Positions 1-8,431 of a stretch of 64,000 nt of DNA are shown here, piece after piece. Under the pieces are notes generated by a model. It saw nothing but the letters and a program-made list of their open reading frames with translations. It had not been told where the DNA came from and did no database searches. The position numbers and the translations under genes were made by a program. The stretch comes from Clostridiales bacterium (GTDB taxonomy: Bacteria; Bacillota; Clostridia; Oscillospirales; Oscillospiraceae): contig JAHZBA010000013.1 in NCBI GenBank assembly GCA_019423635.1, positions 6,773-70,772 on the forward strand, written 5' to 3'. Each line of letters begins with the position of its first letter. Positions within the stretch are counted from its first letter, which is position 1.

Positions 1-1157
1 TATACCTTGTCCTCGATGGTGATGTCAGTGATGGTGACGGGTTTGGGGCTGATGGTGAATGATGTGGCGGAGGTGCTTTTCCCGCTGCAGGTGTCGTGAA
101 TCAGCGTGGCGATTACCTGATATTCGCCCGCCTGGGTGGGCTTTTCTTCGCTGTCGTAGAGTGTGCCGTTGCTATACTGGTTTGCATGGTATCTGCCTGT
201 ATACCGGTATGTGAACGCAGCGTCAGTCAACGGCACACCGCCGACTGTCGCCGTCGCCTTCGGCTCTCCCAGCGCACTGCCATAAATGATGTCATCGGGC
301 GGTGTGACCGTGATCTCCGCCGGCTCACCGGGGCCGACGGTCAGGGTAAACTGCGGCTTTTCCTCCAGCGTGGCCCAGACGGGGACGGCGTTGTCGCCGC
401 TGTCGGCGTAAACGGGAGTCAGTGTGAGGTCCTGATATCCGCTGTCGCCGGCGGCGGTCCTGAGGGTGTCGACCGTGAGGTCCTCGCCGCCTATTTTCCA
501 GCCGGTGATCCTGTACTGACCGTTCTCCTGCTCAAGTGTCCCAACAACAGAGTCCGGATTAAATCCCCCGGGAGCATTCTCGCGGTAGGCGGCATAGGTG
601 ACGTTGACCGTCTCGGGCAGGCACAGGTCGCTGAGTTGGAAGGTATCCCCCTGGATGACCGCCCTGTCCACGGTCTTGTAGGGCGTGTCGAAGGTCTGGG
701 TGGCCATGACAGCAGCTACCAGAAAGTTGCCAGCGCGCCATCCGCTCGTGAATTGGAACGTGCACCCGGCAGGGGGCGCAGCACTGGTGGAAAAGGTGGC
801 CGGGTAATAATATTGAGACCAGCCGCTGTTCCATCCCTGGAAACCCTTGGGGTTGAATGACTTGGAGTTGCCGTTCTCAAATTCGGGGTCGCTCCATGTG
901 GCGGTGATCGGAACTGTCACCGTGCTGCCGTTCAGTGTGTAAGTACCCGTAAAGGTGTATGAATTTGCGACATGGTTTTTCAGCGATTCCGCGTTTGTAT
1001 TGGCCGGATTGTTGGCAAAAATATGTTTCAGGCTACCGCTGCTGGTCACGGTCACTGTGATCGTGTTCCCCTCCGCCGCCGCAGGTGTCACGAGCAGTGA
1101 GCACACCATCACCAGCGCCAGCAGCAGTGAGGTCCGTCTCTTCGTACCGTTTCTCAT
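1..1157 (-). CDS. Secreted Ig-like (MBG-like) repeat protein, C-terminus beyond window
   Basis: The reading frame is open from the ATG at 1157 to the left edge, so at least 385 codons are present and the stop is outside. The ATG at 1157 is preferred over the one at 1163 because AAGGAG lies 8 nt upstream of it. The N-terminus (MRNGTKRR, then a hydrophobic stretch ending in VTPAAA) is a signal peptide. A block of the form TGWKIGGEDLT...LTPVYA...AVPVWAT is also found near the end of the upstream neighbour, and it is followed by an Ig-like domain (VTPPDDIIYG...FTYRYTG...AGEYQVIATL) that matches the N-terminal domain of that neighbour. It is the last visible gene of the pel operon, 14 nt after its paralogue. 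I infer a surface or matrix protein; the exact Pfam family was not tested. Confidence 0.8.
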   Translation of the reverse strand, partial: MRNGTKRRTSLLLALVMVCSLLVTPAAAEGNTITVTVTSSGSLKHIFANNPANTNAESLKNHVANSYTFTGTYTLNGSTVTVPITATWSDPEFENGNSKSFNPKGFQGWNSGWSQYYYPATFSTSAAPPAGCTFQFTSGWRAGNFLVAAVMATQTFDTPYKTVDRAVIQGDTFQLSDLCLPETVNVTYAAYRENAPGGFNPDSVVGTLEQENGQYRITGWKIGGEDLTVDTLRTAAGDSGYQDLTLTPVYADSGDNAVPVWATLEEKPQFTLTVGPGEPAEITVTPPDDIIYGSALGEPKATATVGGVPLTDAAFTYRYTGRYHANQYSNGTLYDSEEKPTQAGEYQVIATLIHDTCSGKSTSATSFTISPKPVTITDITIEDKV

Positions 1158-1171
1158 TTCCATCGCTCCTT

Positions 1172-2872
1172 TTAAGGCTGTGGGTCTTCATCCGGCGTGA
1201 TGGTCAATTCAAACGCCGGGGTGCTGGTAATGGTGGCCCAGGCGGGAACGGCGCGGCCGCCGTCTGCGGCGTAGACGGGCGTCAGCAGGACCTTCACAGC
1301 CCCGTCCACAGCGCCGGCTGCCCTGGCCTTGAGGGCCGCCAGGGTCAGCTCCTCGCCGTCCAGCCGCCAGCCGGTGATGTCGTATGTGCCGTCAGGCGTG
1401 GGGACGTACTCATCCGACCACGCGGGCCGCTCCACCGGCTCGTAGTGGACGGAGGCCGTCCCGGGCAGACCCAGAGCGGTCCTCCAGTTCTCCTCCGTCA
1501 GGGCCGCCGCAGCGGCCGCGCCCACGGTCTTCCGGCTGTCCTCGCCCAGGTCCGTGGCGGCGATGACGGGGACCACCCTGATGTACGCCCTGGGCTGGAC
1601 GCCGCCGGCCGACAGGTTTTTCACGTTGACTCTCCAGGAGGACAGCGCGGCGGTGTAGGTATACCAGTCGTACCAGATGGTATCTCCCGCCTGATGGGGC
1701 TTCTGGCCCTGGAGCTCGAAGGGCGGGCTGCCGCTGTCCGCGCTCCAGTCGGCGTACAGCGTGAGCCTGCTTCTGCTCCGGGAGACGGTGAAGGTCGCCT
1801 TTCTGTTCTGAACAAGCTCTCTCAGCTTCTCCGCGCTTGCGTTATACGGGCTGTTGGCGTAGGTGGTGATCCAGTAGCCGTCCCGGATGAAGTCCTCGTC
1901 CCAGCCGACGAAGGCGGCGTCGGCCGGCCGGATGGCAAATTCGGCAGGGACCGTTCTGGTATACTCCTGGCCGCCGCAGGTAAACCGGAGGGCAACCCCT
2001 GTGTCCTCCCCGACGCCATAGCACTTCTCCGGCTCCGCCAGGGCAAATGTACCCGAGACGCTCCGGCCGTTCAGCACGGCGGCGCAGTCCGTCAGATCGA
2101 CCATATCCTTCAGGGCGGTGCCGTATCCAAAGACGCCCGGTTCCCTGACCTTCAGGCCGGTGATCTCCAGGTCATCCGCCGCAATGGACACGGCGACGGT
2201 GACAATCACGGTCAGCTCCTGATAGTTATCGGACGAAAGGACAAACCGGAAGCTCTGGGAGGTCCCATCCGGCGCCGCCTTGATCTTCAAACGGAAAGCG
2301 GCGCCGTCAGACGTGGTGGTGACCGATTCAAGGACCTCGCCGCCGGTGACCCTGGGCTCCTCCCTGAGCTTCGCGCCCTTCATCATACCGGAGTACAGGC
2401 CCAGCTCACTGAGATAGACCGTCCGGGTTCCGCCGACGGTGGATACGGTGACGGTCCGTTTCGCGGTGCTGCCGGTGACCCTGTGGATGGTAAACGGGGC
2501 GGAGGTGCCTTCGCCGCTGTGGGTGGCGCTTTCCAGGGTGGCGACCACCTGGTATCTTCCGGCGCCGAGGGGCTTCTCCCCGCTGTCGTAATCGGTCCCG
2601 TCCACGCCCACATACCGGTAGGTGAAGGCGGCGCTGCGATCCACACCGTCTCCCGTGTCCCTCTGCACCGCGGAGGGGTTCCCGGGTATCTGGCCAAAGG
2701 TGATGTCTTTTGGCGGCGTAACTGTGACGCCCACCTCTCCGGAGGCTCTGCCCCGGGTCTCCGCGGCGGCCGCCGGAGGGACTTCCCTGCCGGATGCGGA
2801 CACGGAAGCAAACGAAGACACCACCGCCAACGCCGTCAGCAGGGATACCAGCCTCTTTGCGCCATATCTCAT
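1172..2872 (-). CDS. Secreted Ig-like (MBG-like) protein, paralogue of the next gene
   Basis: This 566-residue protein begins with a signal peptide (MRYGAKRL, then a hydrophobic core ending near SASGREV). Residues about 45-130 form an Ig-like module (VTPPKDITFG, FTYRYVGVDG, GAGRYQVVATL). The last 50 residues contain the TGWRLDGEELT...LTPVYAADG...AVPAWAT block shared with the following gene, suggesting duplication and domain shuffling. It follows pelG after 91 bp with no strong terminator, and precedes its paralogue by 14 nt, so it is probably the tail of the pel operon. No catalytic motif, LPXTG or transmembrane C-terminus is visible, which suggests release to the exterior or retention in the matrix. 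The role in Pel binding is inference from position only. Confidence 0.8.
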   Translation of the reverse strand: MRYGAKRLVSLLTALAVVSSFASVSASGREVPPAAAAETRGRASGEVGVTVTPPKDITFGQIPGNPSAVQRDTGDGVDRSAAFTYRYVGVDGTDYDSGEKPLGAGRYQVVATLESATHSGEGTSAPFTIHRVTGSTAKRTVTVSTVGGTRTVYLSELGLYSGMMKGAKLREEPRVTGGEVLESVTTTSDGAAFRLKIKAAPDGTSQSFRFVLSSDNYQELTVIVTVAVSIAADDLEITGLKVREPGVFGYGTALKDMVDLTDCAAVLNGRSVSGTFALAEPEKCYGVGEDTGVALRFTCGGQEYTRTVPAEFAIRPADAAFVGWDEDFIRDGYWITTYANSPYNASAEKLRELVQNRKATFTVSRSRSRLTLYADWSADSGSPPFELQGQKPHQAGDTIWYDWYTYTAALSSWRVNVKNLSAGGVQPRAYIRVVPVIAATDLGEDSRKTVGAAAAAALTEENWRTALGLPGTASVHYEPVERPAWSDEYVPTPDGTYDITGWRLDGEELTLAALKARAAGAVDGAVKVLLTPVYAADGGRAVPAWATITSTPAFELTITPDEDPQP

Positions 2873-2963
2873 GTCGATCGTCCTCTTTTCCTTTCAGCAT
2901 TTACACAGGCGCCGGTCCCTTTGCACCGGCTGTGATCTATCCGGTCTCGGCTCCATTGCCGTC

Positions 2964-4349
2964 TCAGCACATCAAAAAGCTGTCCAGCTTCTCCATCCGG
3001 CGGCGCAGCAGCACAAAGGAGACGATCCAGCCGCTCAGGCCCCCCAGCAGCAGCGGCAGGGGCAGGGCGTAAAACTCGCCGCTCATGGCCGCCGCGGCAG
3101 CGCCCAGCACCGACACCGCCAGAAAGACCAGAGAACTGATACACGCACCGTTGTAATCCGAAAAGTAGTAAAATACCACAATGGTGAAGTACATGCAGAA
3201 CACCGTGCAGATCCCCAGGCTCAGTATGACGAACATGTGCAGCATGTGGATGCTGGCGTCCAGGTAGGGGAAGAACACGCTGACCAGGCAGACCAGCACC
3301 ACCGTGATGATCAGCTGCACCTCATACACGAAGAAGAGCTCCAGAAGGATCGCTCTGGTCATGGCGTCCCGCTCCTTTTGCAGCATGTGCAGGGTGCCGT
3401 TGTTCAGGGCGGAGATATACACCACGAACTTCTCGTAAAAGGCCGTCTCCACCTTGACCACAAAGATAACCAGCGACGGGATGTTCACCAGGAAGGCCAG
3501 AAACACGGCCATGTCAAAACTGGGAGCCGTGCGGAAAATGCTGACCTGCTCTCTCACCTGGGAGAAATTCCAGTATACGATGGTGGGCCCGTAGAGACCC
3601 AGCATGTAGGCGAGGTTCCCAACGGCCAGCACCGGATACTGGCGGAAGTAGGGCAAAAACGCAAAGTATCGGCCCCGGGGCGCCCCAAAGGCCTTCACAC
3701 ACTGGAGCACCAGTGAGAAGATCACCACAAGAAAGCAGCTTCCCAGCGCGATGCAGGCCGCGATCACCCCGGCAAGCCCCAGCCGGATGCTGCAAAAGAA
3801 GTACACGCCCACCGACAGCAGCAGGCCCAGGATAAAGCCGAAGGTCAGCGTCTTGTAATGCTTCAGTGCCGAGGCGTAGTTCATCAGGGTGTAGGCGTCC
3901 GTCACCAGTACGCCCAGGAAGTAATAGGACACCAGGAACGAAACCGGCACCTGGCCCCGGGCGGAGAGAAATACGCCCGCGCACAGCAGGAGCATGACCG
4001 TACCGGAAATGGAGGTGGTAAAGGCCAGCACGCCGAAGGCGGAGGGGAAGATCTCCGCGTCCCTGCCCAGATAGACGCAGTCTGCAATGTACCGGGAAAC
4101 GGGGGTCGCGAAAAAGCTGGTGACCAGCAGGGCGGTCAAAAAGGTGTAGGTGGTGGAGGAGATGAAAAACCGTCCCTCCAGCACCGTGAGCCCCGACCGG
4201 CTCAAAAGGGTATTCAGCACCAGCATCAATATCGCCGACAGGACCGTGGGGCCGATGGTGAGCATGGTGGCGTAGAGGGTTCCCCACAGGTTGGACACCA
4301 GCGTTTTCCTGCCGTAAATTTTTTTCAGCTCAAATCCGATGCCTGCCAT
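2964..4349 (-). CDS. pelG: Pel exopolysaccharide exporter PelG
   Basis: A 461-residue multi-spanning membrane protein with the characteristic PelG start (MAGIGFELKKIYG) followed by about 12 hydrophobic segments. PelG belongs to the MATE/polysaccharide-exporter clan and is proposed to move the PelF-made polymer across the cytoplasmic membrane. The start codon overlaps the 3' end of pelF by 20 nt, indicating translational coupling. Length matches the family. It is the last biosynthetic gene of the cluster; as expected for a monoderm, no pelB or pelC outer-membrane genes are present. Confidence 0.93.
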   Translation of the reverse strand: MAGIGFELKKIYGRKTLVSNLWGTLYATMLTIGPTVLSAILMLVLNTLLSRSGLTVLEGRFFISSTTYTFLTALLVTSFFATPVSRYIADCVYLGRDAEIFPSAFGVLAFTTSISGTVMLLLCAGVFLSARGQVPVSFLVSYYFLGVLVTDAYTLMNYASALKHYKTLTFGFILGLLLSVGVYFFCSIRLGLAGVIAACIALGSCFLVVIFSLVLQCVKAFGAPRGRYFAFLPYFRQYPVLAVGNLAYMLGLYGPTIVYWNFSQVREQVSIFRTAPSFDMAVFLAFLVNIPSLVIFVVKVETAFYEKFVVYISALNNGTLHMLQKERDAMTRAILLELFFVYEVQLIITVVLVCLVSVFFPYLDASIHMLHMFVILSLGICTVFCMYFTIVVFYYFSDYNGACISSLVFLAVSVLGAAAAAMSGEFYALPLPLLLGGLSGWIVSFVLLRRRMEKLDSFLMC

Positions 4350-5763
4350 GGCCCTCCTCCTTCAAACGTTCGTAGATATCGCGGTATGCGTTCAGCATCT
4401 CCTGCCGGCCATAGTACGCCTCCACCCGTTTTCTGCCGGCCTGCCCCATGCGCCTCATCCGCTCCGGCTCCCGGAGCAGACGGAGGATGGCCTGAGCCAT
4501 GGCCTCGCTGTTCATCACCGGCACCACCAGTCCGGCGGTGCCGAAGTGGTCGTCCTTCCGCTCGCCCTCCAGCAGGGCCCGGCAGCAGCCGACATTGGTG
4601 GTCACAAAGGGAATTCCCGCCGCCATGCCCTCCAGAATCGCCAGGGGCTGGCCCTCGCTGATGCTGGACAGGAGCAGCAGATCCACCTCCGGCAGATGCT
4701 CCTTGATATTCACCAGTCCCAGGAATTCCACGTCCTTCGTTCCCAGCTCCTCCAGGAACTCCGTACACTCCTGGTAATATACCGGGTCCTCCTCGCAGTT
4801 GCCCATGATCTTCAGCCGGGCCTCCGGCACCGCCTGCTTCACGATGTCAAAGGCCAGAAGCATGGTCTTCACATCCTTGATGGGCACCACCCGCAGGATC
4901 GCGCCCAGGGTCACGGGACCGCCCTCCTTCCTGTTCAGGCAGGCGTCAAAATCCCGGACATTCACGCCGTTGGGAATCACGGCGATCTTCTCCGGCGGGC
5001 ATTTCAGCTCGATCTGGAGGGCCCGGTTGGCCTCAAACAGCGTCGTAACCACGCTGGACTGCTGGTAGGCGGTGAAGGAGAGCTTTTTGAAAAACTCAAT
5101 CCAGGGCTCCTTGAACTCTCCCACCACCCAGTTGGAACGGATGATGTCCTCCTCCCGCTCCCTGGTATAGATGCCGTGCTCCGACAGCACCAGCGGAACC
5201 CCCTCCATATAGGACGCGCAGCTGCCCAGGATGCCCGCGTAGCCGGCGGAGATGGCGTGGTAGATGTCCGCCTTCGGGATCTCCTGGGAGAGGATATACA
5301 TCAGCGGGAAATAGATCCCCCGGAAATTCCAGAGGAACTGAAGAAATACCTTCCTGGATTTCAGCCTGTGATACTCCTCCATGCAGATGTCGAAGAAGGA
5401 TTCGCTCATCAGAAGGTCGCACAGATGCTGGCGGTGCTGCTTTGCCAGCTCCAGCACGCCGCTCCAGTTGATGGTGTCCATGCTGCCGATCAGCAGCCCC
5501 TTCAGGGTCTCCTTCTCCGCCCTGTTCAGCCGGACCTTATGGCCGGTCTTTTTGAACACCACATCCCCCAGGTACAGCGTCTGGATTTCCTTGACGTTGT
5601 CCGGCACACGGCACCGATACTCCGGCATCTCCTCCCTGGTGGTGGCGATGGCCCACACCACGAATTCCACGTCCTGAAACTGGCTGCACAGCATCTGCAC
5701 CCAGCTGGAGACGCCTCCCGGAACATAGGGGTAGCTCCCCTCACAGATCAGACATACCCGCAT
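4330..5763 (-). CDS. pelF: Pel polysaccharide glycosyltransferase PelF (GT4)
   Basis: This 477-residue GT-B glycosyltransferase opens with the PelF signature MRVCLICEGSYPYVPGGVSSW. An inner SEHGIYTRER motif lies near residue 195, and the C-terminal E-x7-E nucleotide-sugar motif (EGQPLAILE) lies near residue 370 within EGMAAGIPFVTTNVG. PelF is the cytosolic UDP-sugar-dependent polymerase of Pel synthesis and works with the membrane proteins PelD, PelE and PelG. It starts 3 nt after the DUF2194 gene stops and overlaps pelG, so it sits in the middle of a tight operon. Confidence 0.93.
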   Translation of the reverse strand: MRVCLICEGSYPYVPGGVSSWVQMLCSQFQDVEFVVWAIATTREEMPEYRCRVPDNVKEIQTLYLGDVVFKKTGHKVRLNRAEKETLKGLLIGSMDTINWSGVLELAKQHRQHLCDLLMSESFFDICMEEYHRLKSRKVFLQFLWNFRGIYFPLMYILSQEIPKADIYHAISAGYAGILGSCASYMEGVPLVLSEHGIYTREREEDIIRSNWVVGEFKEPWIEFFKKLSFTAYQQSSVVTTLFEANRALQIELKCPPEKIAVIPNGVNVRDFDACLNRKEGGPVTLGAILRVVPIKDVKTMLLAFDIVKQAVPEARLKIMGNCEEDPVYYQECTEFLEELGTKDVEFLGLVNIKEHLPEVDLLLLSSISEGQPLAILEGMAAGIPFVTTNVGCCRALLEGERKDDHFGTAGLVVPVMNSEAMAQAILRLLREPERMRRMGQAGRKRVEAYYGRQEMLNAYRDIYERLKEEGHGRHRI

Positions 5764-5766
5764 ACG

Positions 5767-7473
5767 TTATCCTGCCTCCTCCAGCGTCAGCGACCCATGC
5801 TCTTCCTGCATACGCAGCAAAAAGTAGCCCTCCCCCAGATCCAGATACATCAGGCCCCTGGCCTCCGTGATGAGATCGTCGGTGTGGAAAAAGAACGCCT
5901 GTCCCTTTACGGCGCCGCCGCAGTCCAGCTCCACCCGGCTGCCATGCCTGGTCCAGCCGTAATTCATATTCTGATAGCTCCTCACATCGCCCTCGGTCTC
6001 AGAGAGCGTCCGCCCCTCCAGCCAGTACGCCCGGGACAGAATCTCCGACTCAAAATAGCCGATCTGCAGCTTGCTCTGATCCCAGGCGGCGGGATCGTCC
6101 TCTCCGGTGATCAGGGACCGGACGTCGAAGACATGGGAGACCATACCATAGGCCCCCAGAATGGAGTAAATCGTAAAGAGGTTGCCGTCATCCATGGTGT
6201 TTCCGGCGCTGACCGCGGGAAACACGGTAAATCCGTCCTCCCAGGAAAGCCGCATATCCCGGCTGTTCAGCATTCCCCGGACAGCCCGGATCTCCGCGCC
6301 GGGGATCTCCAGCATTTCCGGGGAGAAATTGTCGGTCTCCATGGTCAGGCCCTGGACGGTATAGCCGGTGAAGAGGCCGGAAAAGCGGTCGATAAAGTCC
6401 CGGTTCAAAACGAGCTTCCCATCCTCCCGGCAGTTGACGGCATAGGTCAGCTCCCCGCCGAATTTCAGTGCCGACTTGCAGATGGTGGTGAGGATCGCGT
6501 CATTTCCCGTCTCAAAATCCTGCCGGGAGGAGGCCGCCGCCAGGATGCTGGAGGTATAGCGGGTATCGGAGCGAAGGGAGGTCCCCTGCAGCGTGGGCCA
6601 CAGCACATCCCGGACAAAGCCCTCCGCGGAATAGCCGTATACCTGCCTGCAAAGCGCGTCGTCCTCCGGTGTAATCATGGGGAAGTTCTCCAAAAACACG
6701 GCCTTCACCCCCAGCACCGGATAGAGGAAATCCGGCAGCAGCGCAGTGATGGCCCCGGTCAGAAGCCCCGCGCAGCGCACATCGGCCAGAAAGGTCCCGT
6801 TGATCACGCAGACGCTTCCCCGCTGCCAGCTGTGCGTGTAGACGATGGGGATGTCCTCATCCCCCACGACCCGCACGTAAATCTCCGCGCTCTCGCTGAC
6901 CTTCAGCCGGGCGGAACCGCTGCTGCCGTCATACCAGGCCTTCTCCGGCTGAAGGGGCAGCAGGGGCTTTTCAAAGAGCAGGTAATGAAAGTCGTCCCCC
7001 GGGTTGATCTCCCGGACGCCGAAAACGGGCCACAGGGCGGAATCCCCGTTCCCCTCCGCCAGACCCGCCGCCAGAATGACCCGGCCGCCCCCGGAGACAA
7101 ATTCCATCAGCTCCTCCGGGTCCGCCCAGCGGCTGGGGGAGTCGTCGCAGAAAATCACCAGGTCCCGTTCCTCCGCTTCCTCCGCGTCCAGTCGGCCCTC
7201 CCCGGCCACCGTGAGCCGGAGGTCCCGGCAGAGCTGAAGGACATTGCCGTAGATCGCCCCGCAGCGCGCATCCTCCGGGTCCCCCAGAATCCAGACCCGC
7301 GGCGTATCCCCCGGGTCCACCTGCCTCTGCGCCATGAACTCCCGCTCCAGGGCGGGGCCGCTCATGGTCTGAACGCTGGAGGGCTTGCTCTCATGGATAT
7401 TGTAGATGAGAAAAATACCGCCCAGACCGGCAATAATCAAAACAACGTGCAAAAACCGTTTAAAAGATACCAT
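5767..7473 (-). CDS. DUF2194 protein, PelA-like component of the pel operon
   Basis: The start ATG at 7473 (MVSFKRFLHV) has GGAG 7 nt upstream; an in-frame extension further upstream lacks a signal and is ignored. The 568-residue product has one N-terminal membrane anchor (about residues 7-24) and a large exterior domain. The sequence looks like the DUF2194 family, which occurs next to PelF and PelG in Clostridia and occupies the position of the PelA deacetylase gene of the Bacillus cereus pelDEA(DA)FG operon. Acidic motifs such as METDNFSP and NTMDDGNLF may form part of a deacetylase-like site, but I cannot confirm catalysis. A gap of 52 nt separates it from pelE and 3 nt from pelF. Confidence 0.85.
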   Translation of the reverse strand: MVSFKRFLHVVLIIAGLGGIFLIYNIHESKPSSVQTMSGPALEREFMAQRQVDPGDTPRVWILGDPEDARCGAIYGNVLQLCRDLRLTVAGEGRLDAEEAEERDLVIFCDDSPSRWADPEELMEFVSGGGRVILAAGLAEGNGDSALWPVFGVREINPGDDFHYLLFEKPLLPLQPEKAWYDGSSGSARLKVSESAEIYVRVVGDEDIPIVYTHSWQRGSVCVINGTFLADVRCAGLLTGAITALLPDFLYPVLGVKAVFLENFPMITPEDDALCRQVYGYSAEGFVRDVLWPTLQGTSLRSDTRYTSSILAAASSRQDFETGNDAILTTICKSALKFGGELTYAVNCREDGKLVLNRDFIDRFSGLFTGYTVQGLTMETDNFSPEMLEIPGAEIRAVRGMLNSRDMRLSWEDGFTVFPAVSAGNTMDDGNLFTIYSILGAYGMVSHVFDVRSLITGEDDPAAWDQSKLQIGYFESEILSRAYWLEGRTLSETEGDVRSYQNMNYGWTRHGSRVELDCGGAVKGQAFFFHTDDLITEARGLMYLDLGEGYFLLRMQEEHGSLTLEEAG

Positions 7474-7525
7474 ATTCTTACTCCATGTATGAAACCGTCC
7501 ATCCCGCGTAAGAGGAGGCCGGCAG

Positions 7526-8431
7526 TCAATCGTTCCCTGCCGCTTCGGCGAGGCGGCCCCTCCAATAGCGCAGCTGCTCCAGCCCCCTGGGGGAGAGGCG
7601 GACCTGCCGATTTCTGCACAGGTCCTCCAGGAGATCCTCAAATTTCTGCCGCTCCCCTGTCCGGTAGAACCCTTTCAGCATACTCTGATAGGCCGCCTCG
7701 CTGCGCATCCGGTCCGCGTGTTCCCGCCAGAGGCGCTCCGCGTCCTCGCCGCGGCCAAGCTCCACCAGGGCGCTTAAATACTCCTCGTACTCCCTCTGGG
7801 AGACCTCGTCCTCCCCGGTGTCGATCTGCCTTTGCACCAGGTCGCACAGGCGCTTTTGATAGGCGCTCTGCTCCCTGGACGAGAGGATGCCGCTCTTCAG
7901 CATATCCATCAGGGCCTCACAGACCGTGTGGTACCTCTCAGGATCGTCGGGAGCCTGCGCGTAATCCCGGCGGCACTCCAGCCACCGCGTCTGGTGGAGG
8001 CGGTAGATCTCCGTCTTCGCCACCGCCGCGTAATGGGCCGACTCCGAATCCTCATCCCGCTCCGCCGCCAGAAGCACCCGGTAATTCTCCGTCAGGTCCT
8101 TCTTCAGCTGCTTGAGCAGGAGCGCCCGCTTTTCCTCGTTGCCGCTGATGGCCATGGCGTCCTCCACGGGCACCACGTTCAGCGCCTCCCGCACGTCGGG
8201 GTGCTCCGGCTGCAGGTCCACCTCAAAGGCATGGATCAGGATGGCCTCCCGGTCCACGCCCATCCGATCCAAAAAGGCCTGGAGCAATCCCGGAAGAAAA
8301 TGGATGAGAAAGCCGAGTCCCGGAAGAAAGAGGAAGTAGACCGCCATTCCGGCCCCCTCCCGGCGGATTCGCCTGACAATCACGTACAGCAGCGTCAGGA
8401 TGAGATTCGCCGTCAAAAACCAAATCACCAT
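7526..8431 (-). CDS. pelE: PelE-like membrane protein with helical repeat domain
   Basis: This 301-residue protein begins with two membrane helices (MVIWFLTANLILTLLYVIV and a second near residues 30-50). The rest is a cytoplasmic, charged, all-helical region typical of TPR-like solenoids. PelE in known systems is a small membrane protein with TPR repeats that bridges PelD and PelF. The assignment rests on domain layout and on its place between pelD and the PelA-like gene; sequence identity to PelE was not measured. It overlaps the end of pelD by 7 nt. Confidence 0.8.
   Translation of the reverse strand: MVIWFLTANLILTLLYVIVRRIRREGAGMAVYFLFLPGLGFLIHFLPGLLQAFLDRMGVDREAILIHAFEVDLQPEHPDVREALNVVPVEDAMAISGNEEKRALLLKQLKKDLTENYRVLLAAERDEDSESAHYAAVAKTEIYRLHQTRWLECRRDYAQAPDDPERYHTVCEALMDMLKSGILSSREQSAYQKRLCDLVQRQIDTGEDEVSQREYEEYLSALVELGRGEDAERLWREHADRMRSEAAYQSMLKGFYRTGERQKFEDLLEDLCRNRQVRLSPRGLEQLRYWRGRLAEAAGND

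Noticed and set aside
1085..2935. Long plus-strand frame opposite the secreted Ig-like gene
   Set aside because: Shadow of the minus-strand gene, which has a signal peptide, a ribosome binding site and a paralogue next to it.
4339..8115. A very long open frame (over 1200 codons) on the plus strand opposite pelF and the DUF2194 gene
   Set aside because: It is antisense to well-recognised genes; high GC and codon bias of the real genes keep the opposite frame free of stops. The predicted protein is low-complexity with no domain.
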